Below the pieces are notes generated by a model, which searched no databases, was not told the DNA's origin, and worked only from the letters and a program-made list of their open reading frames with translations. Below, piece by piece: positions 49,324 through 51,866 of a stretch of 51,866 nt of DNA. A program made the position numbers and the translations under genes. How positions within the stretch are numbered: the stretch's first letter is position 1; each line of letters begins with the position of its first letter. Origin of the DNA: ARK-14 sp002899805 (GTDB taxonomy: Archaea; Thermoproteota; Thermoprotei_A; Sulfolobales; Fervidicoccaceae); contig JBAMMC010000013.1 of assembly GCA_039793985.1 (NCBI GenBank), positions 1 to 51,866 on the forward strand. Direction: 5' to 3'.

Positions 49324-50367
49324 TCACTTGAACCAAGCATCCAGTCCCTTTTGTTTAGTTTTCCCACTTTTTGATGCTTTTGAGAGTCTCTCTAGTGCAG
49401 AACTTACCCTATCTTCACTGAAGTCGTGCTCTTCAATCAAGATTTTCTTGATTTCTTCTTCAAACGGTTGCTTCCATTCAAGCTGGTAGTTATCCGTTAC
49501 CTCCGGATTCAGGAAATATTCATATATTTTTTTATAATCCACGCCCTCTGTAGGTGGGAGACTGTTGAGAGCCTCTTCGGCAGTTGCATAGCTTTTGACT
49601 ATTTTTAGAGCGGTTTTGTGCCCTATTCCCTTTATTCCATCTGGATTGTAATCAGTCCCAAGCATGATGCCTATAACGATCAGTTTTTTTCGATCTATAC
49701 CTAGTTCTTTATATAGAATTGATGCTTCAATGACTTCGGGCTTTATCTCAATATAAACATCTTTTCTCGGAAGCTTCCTTTTCCCCGTAATTCCTAAGTT
49801 TCTAACGAGTCTGGGGGAACCAAATAATATGCTATCGTAGTCTTGACTTCCGGCACCCCAAGCATCGCCTTTACTAGCCATGTACGCTGCTTGAGCTTCT
49901 CCTTCAGCGGGAGCTTCGACAATTGGAATTCCCATCGCCTTTAAGAGTTTCTTCCCGTCTTCTACCATATCATCTGTGAGCCTTGTAGCCATCTGTGCGT
50001 ATACCTTAGCTTCTTCTATTTTTTCTAGTTTCAATGCTTCTCTGTACTTTTCTTCAGCTTCCTCTTTTCTTTTCTTCCTGTTAAGCAATTCTCTCTCTTT
50101 CAGACTAGGTGGCTTCCCGTCGAAGACATAAACCGGCCTTATACCAGCTTCCATTAAATTTATCGTCCTGTAGAATAGGCCACTCAAATGACTAGTTATT
50201 CTTCCTCTGCTGTCCATAAGAGGAGTTCCATCGGGTTGTCTAATAGCAGCTAGAAACTGGTAGAGCATATTATAAGCATCTATGGCTATTACTCTATCTC
50301 TGAGCTCAGTTAGCTCGAACTCCCTTATGGCATTACCGGGAATAAGCTCTCTCAGCTCTATTCCCAA
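49324..50367 (-). CDS. fen: Flap endonuclease 1 (FEN-1)
   Basis: 347 residues. It removes 5' flaps during Okazaki fragment maturation and repair. Active-site acidic residues are in VIAIDAYNMLYQ (Asp30), YVFDGKPP, EAPAEGEAQAAYMASKGDAW and GSQDYDSILFG. The helix-hairpin-helix MLGTDYNPDGIKGIGHKTAL is present, as is the C-terminal PCNA-binding box QKGLDAWF. The start is TTG 50367. Its first bases overlap the end of the small winged-helix gene by 10 bp, so translation is coupled. Confidence 0.96.
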   Translation of the reverse strand: MGIELRELIPGNAIREFELTELRDRVIAIDAYNMLYQFLAAIRQPDGTPLMDSRGRITSHLSGLFYRTINLMEAGIRPVYVFDGKPPSLKERELLNRKKRKEEAEEKYREALKLEKIEEAKVYAQMATRLTDDMVEDGKKLLKAMGIPIVEAPAEGEAQAAYMASKGDAWGAGSQDYDSILFGSPRLVRNLGITGKRKLPRKDVYIEIKPEVIEASILYKELGIDRKKLIVIGIMLGTDYNPDGIKGIGHKTALKIVKSYATAEEALNSLPPTEGVDYKKIYEYFLNPEVTDNYQLEWKQPFEEEIKKILIEEHDFSEDRVSSALERLSKASKSGKTKQKGLDAWFK

Positions 50368-50585
50368 TTCTGATCAGCTCTTTCTTTGATCAGTTCTATT
50401 AAAAGCTGATCTTCCTTTATTGAAGATACCTTCACAAGTCCATTTAGTTCGAGTTTCATCAGAGTTTTTAGAAAATCAGAGTAGCTGAGATCAGTCGCAC
50501 TGCTTACTGCTTCATATAGCTCTTTATCCATCATTGAACCTCCCTTGATTAAAAGGATCCTGTAAACCAATTCTTGAGCAGGCAT
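50358..50585 (-). CDS. Small winged-helix protein upstream of fen1
   Basis: 75 residues from ATG 50585 behind GGAGG. The whole chain looks like a winged helix: VYRILLIKGGSMMDKELYEA, then SYSDFLKTLMKLELNGLVKV, with a short wing at the end (DQLLIELIKE). Genes of this type occur directly upstream of fen1 in some crenarchaea, but the role is unknown. It lies between cdc48 and fen1, all on the minus strand, so the three probably share a transcript. Confidence 0.7.
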   Translation of the reverse strand: MPAQELVYRILLIKGGSMMDKELYEAVSSATDLSYSDFLKTLMKLELNGLVKVSSIKEDQLLIELIKERADQNWE

Positions 50586-50625
50586 ATTCCTCCAAGTTGT
50601 ACGGATAGCTAGTCACCTCTCTTCA

Positions 50626-51866
50626 TTATGTATATGGTGTCGTCTCTATTAGTCTCCTTCTTAAGCTCTGACGAGACCGCTCGAACCATTTGATATAGAA
50701 TTCTACCATTTGTTTGTTTATTGATGGTTTGACAATTTGTAGCGCGTCTTCAAAATGTCTCATCATTATTTCCCTTGCGTTTATGTCCTCTCTCAGGGCT
50801 CTGAGTCCAGCTTCTCTGACTAGAGCTTCTATATCAGCTCCTGTATAGCCCTCGGTAATTTCTGCCAATTTATAAAGATCTACATCTTTTGCTAAAGGCA
50901 TATTCTTCGTATGTATACGGAAAATCTCTACTCTTTCCTCCTTTGTGGGGGGCGGGATATATATCAATTTTTCAAGTCTACCGGGTCTGATCAATGCTGG
51001 ATCTACTATGTCTGGTCTATTAGTTGCTGCTATCACTATAACATTGTCTAAACTCTCAATCCCATCTATTTCTGTGAGTAGTTGGCTCACAACTCTCTCT
51101 GTCACATATGTGTCAGAAGAAACTCCTCTTACCGGTGTCAACGCATCTATTTCATCGAAGAACACAATGACGGGGGAGTACTGTCTAGCTCTTCTGAATA
51201 TCTCTCTTATAGCCTTCTCGCTCTCTCCAACCCACTTGCTGAGTATTTCGGGTCCTCTCACAGCAATGAAGTTCGCTTCGCTCTCCGTAGCTGCTGCCTT
51301 AGCGAGCATGGTCTTGCCAGTACCGGGAGGACCGAATAGTAGGATCCCTTTTGGAGGTCTAACTCCCATCTTTTCATAGATATCTGGATATTTGAGAGGC
51401 CATTCTACTGCTTCTTTCAGCTGTTGCTTAGCTTCATCTAATCCACCTATATCGCTCCACTTCACATTGGGTACTTCGACATAAATCTCTCTGAAACCGC
51501 TGGGAACAATCTCCTTAAATGCTTCCATGAAATCGCTCATTTTCACGACCATGCTATTCAAGACTTCCTCAGGTATCTTCTCACTGCTCAGATCTATCTG
51601 AGGCATGTATCTTCTCAACGCATGCATCGCAGCTTCTCTGGCAAGAGCTGCGAGGTCCGCTCCTGTATAGCCATGAGTTATATCTGCGAGTTTCTCTAAG
51701 TCAACTTTCTCTTTGGGATCATTACTTTCTAGAGGCATATTTCTTGTGTGTATTTGAAGTATCTCGAGCCTTCCCTGCCTATCTGGTAAGGGAATCTCTA
51801 TTTCCCTGTCAAATCTTCCTGGTCTCCTCAATGCAGGATCGACGGCGTTAGGTCTGTTCGTTGCTG
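50626..51866 (-). CDS. cdc48: Cdc48/VAT-type AAA ATPase, 5' end beyond window
   Basis: The C-terminal part, about 413 residues; the frame is open to the right edge. It contains the end of ATPase domain 1 (ATNRPNAVDPALRRPGRFD, with the Arg finger), the linker, and full domain 2 with Walker A GPPGTGKT, Walker B VFFDEIDA, Sensor 1 AATNRPD and the C-terminal helical lid. Cdc48/VAT hexamers unfold proteins for the archaeal proteasome. The C-terminus ends SRQSLRRRLIETTPYT with a Tyr one from the end, reminiscent of but not matching the HbYX proteasome-docking tail. It is the first gene of the unit with the winged helix and fen1. Confidence 0.95.
   Translation of the reverse strand, partial: ATNRPNAVDPALRRPGRFDREIEIPLPDRQGRLEILQIHTRNMPLESNDPKEKVDLEKLADITHGYTGADLAALAREAAMHALRRYMPQIDLSSEKIPEEVLNSMVVKMSDFMEAFKEIVPSGFREIYVEVPNVKWSDIGGLDEAKQQLKEAVEWPLKYPDIYEKMGVRPPKGILLFGPPGTGKTMLAKAAATESEANFIAVRGPEILSKWVGESEKAIREIFRRARQYSPVIVFFDEIDALTPVRGVSSDTYVTERVVSQLLTEIDGIESLDNVIVIAATNRPDIVDPALIRPGRLEKLIYIPPPTKEERVEIFRIHTKNMPLAKDVDLYKLAEITEGYTGADIEALVREAGLRALREDINAREIMMRHFEDALQIVKPSINKQMVEFYIKWFERSRQSLRRRLIETTPYT

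Overview
This window is AT-rich archaeal DNA, most likely from a thermophilic crenarchaeon (Thermoproteota; the gene set suggests the Desulfurococcales/Fervidicoccales/Acidilobales area). The evidence is an archaeal SRP RNA, aEF1-beta next to a zinc-ribbon protein and Pth2, TruD, FEN1, Cdc48, Taw1, PPDK beside pyruvate kinase, TATA-box promoters, GGTG-type ribosome binding sites and many GTG/TTG starts. The exact species is inference.

Layout. 1-2540 is an accessory island: a type I restriction-modification HsdM (off the left edge), a graveyard of broken gene pieces, and a frameshifted tyrosine integrase lying directly behind a tRNA-Ser(GCU) gene, the likely attachment site. 2597-6089 is a translation/RNA block (CBS protein, SRP RNA, aEF1-beta, zinc ribbon, Pth2, NusA-like KH protein, TruD, tRNA-Ala). 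6393-12756 holds a GltD-like flavoprotein, a DHH phosphoesterase, a PPP phosphatase, AlaX and several unknown proteins. 12914-19349 holds an HTH regulator, a CoA-disulfide-reductase-type flavoprotein (possible sulfur metabolism), a cysteine-less DUF5679-like small protein, MATE and DedA membrane proteins, Taw1 (wyosine) and an Fe-S type winged helix. 19975-24122 is the PEP/pyruvate node: PPDK and pyruvate kinase, convergent with overlapping stop codons. A canonical C/D box sRNA sits exactly across the translation start of pyruvate kinase. 24207-29479 holds an MFS transporter, an HD nucleotidase, a two-gene LysO exporter, a run of small unknown proteins, a stand-alone ATP-cone and cytidine deaminase. 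29482-36830 holds a nucleotidyltransferase, a secreted AAA-less Lon-type protease, a flippase-like membrane protein, methionine aminopeptidase, a HAD hydrolase and ornithine carbamoyltransferase. 36922-40415 is a complete biotin uptake and use operon (BioY, fused EcfA-EcfA, EcfT, BirA) with palindromes at its promoter. 40644-43781 holds a SpeD-type decarboxylase, a CDP-alcohol phosphotransferase and a pair of eIF2B-like proteins: one ribose-1,5-bisphosphate isomerase and one with both catalytic residues replaced. 43877-51866 holds an exported coiled-coil protein with a cysteine-less transglutaminase fold, tRNA-Arg, a short alkyltransferase, an Mrp ATPase, a Trm5-like methyltransferase, DUF371, PCMT, FEN1 and Cdc48 (off the right edge).

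The most interesting items are the C/D sRNA/pyruvate kinase overlap with its apparent CTG start, two related transposon fossils in distant intergenic regions, the catalytically altered paralog next to R15P isomerase, the cysteine-free DUF5679-like protein and the tRNA-Ser island. No CRISPR array or rRNA operon was seen.
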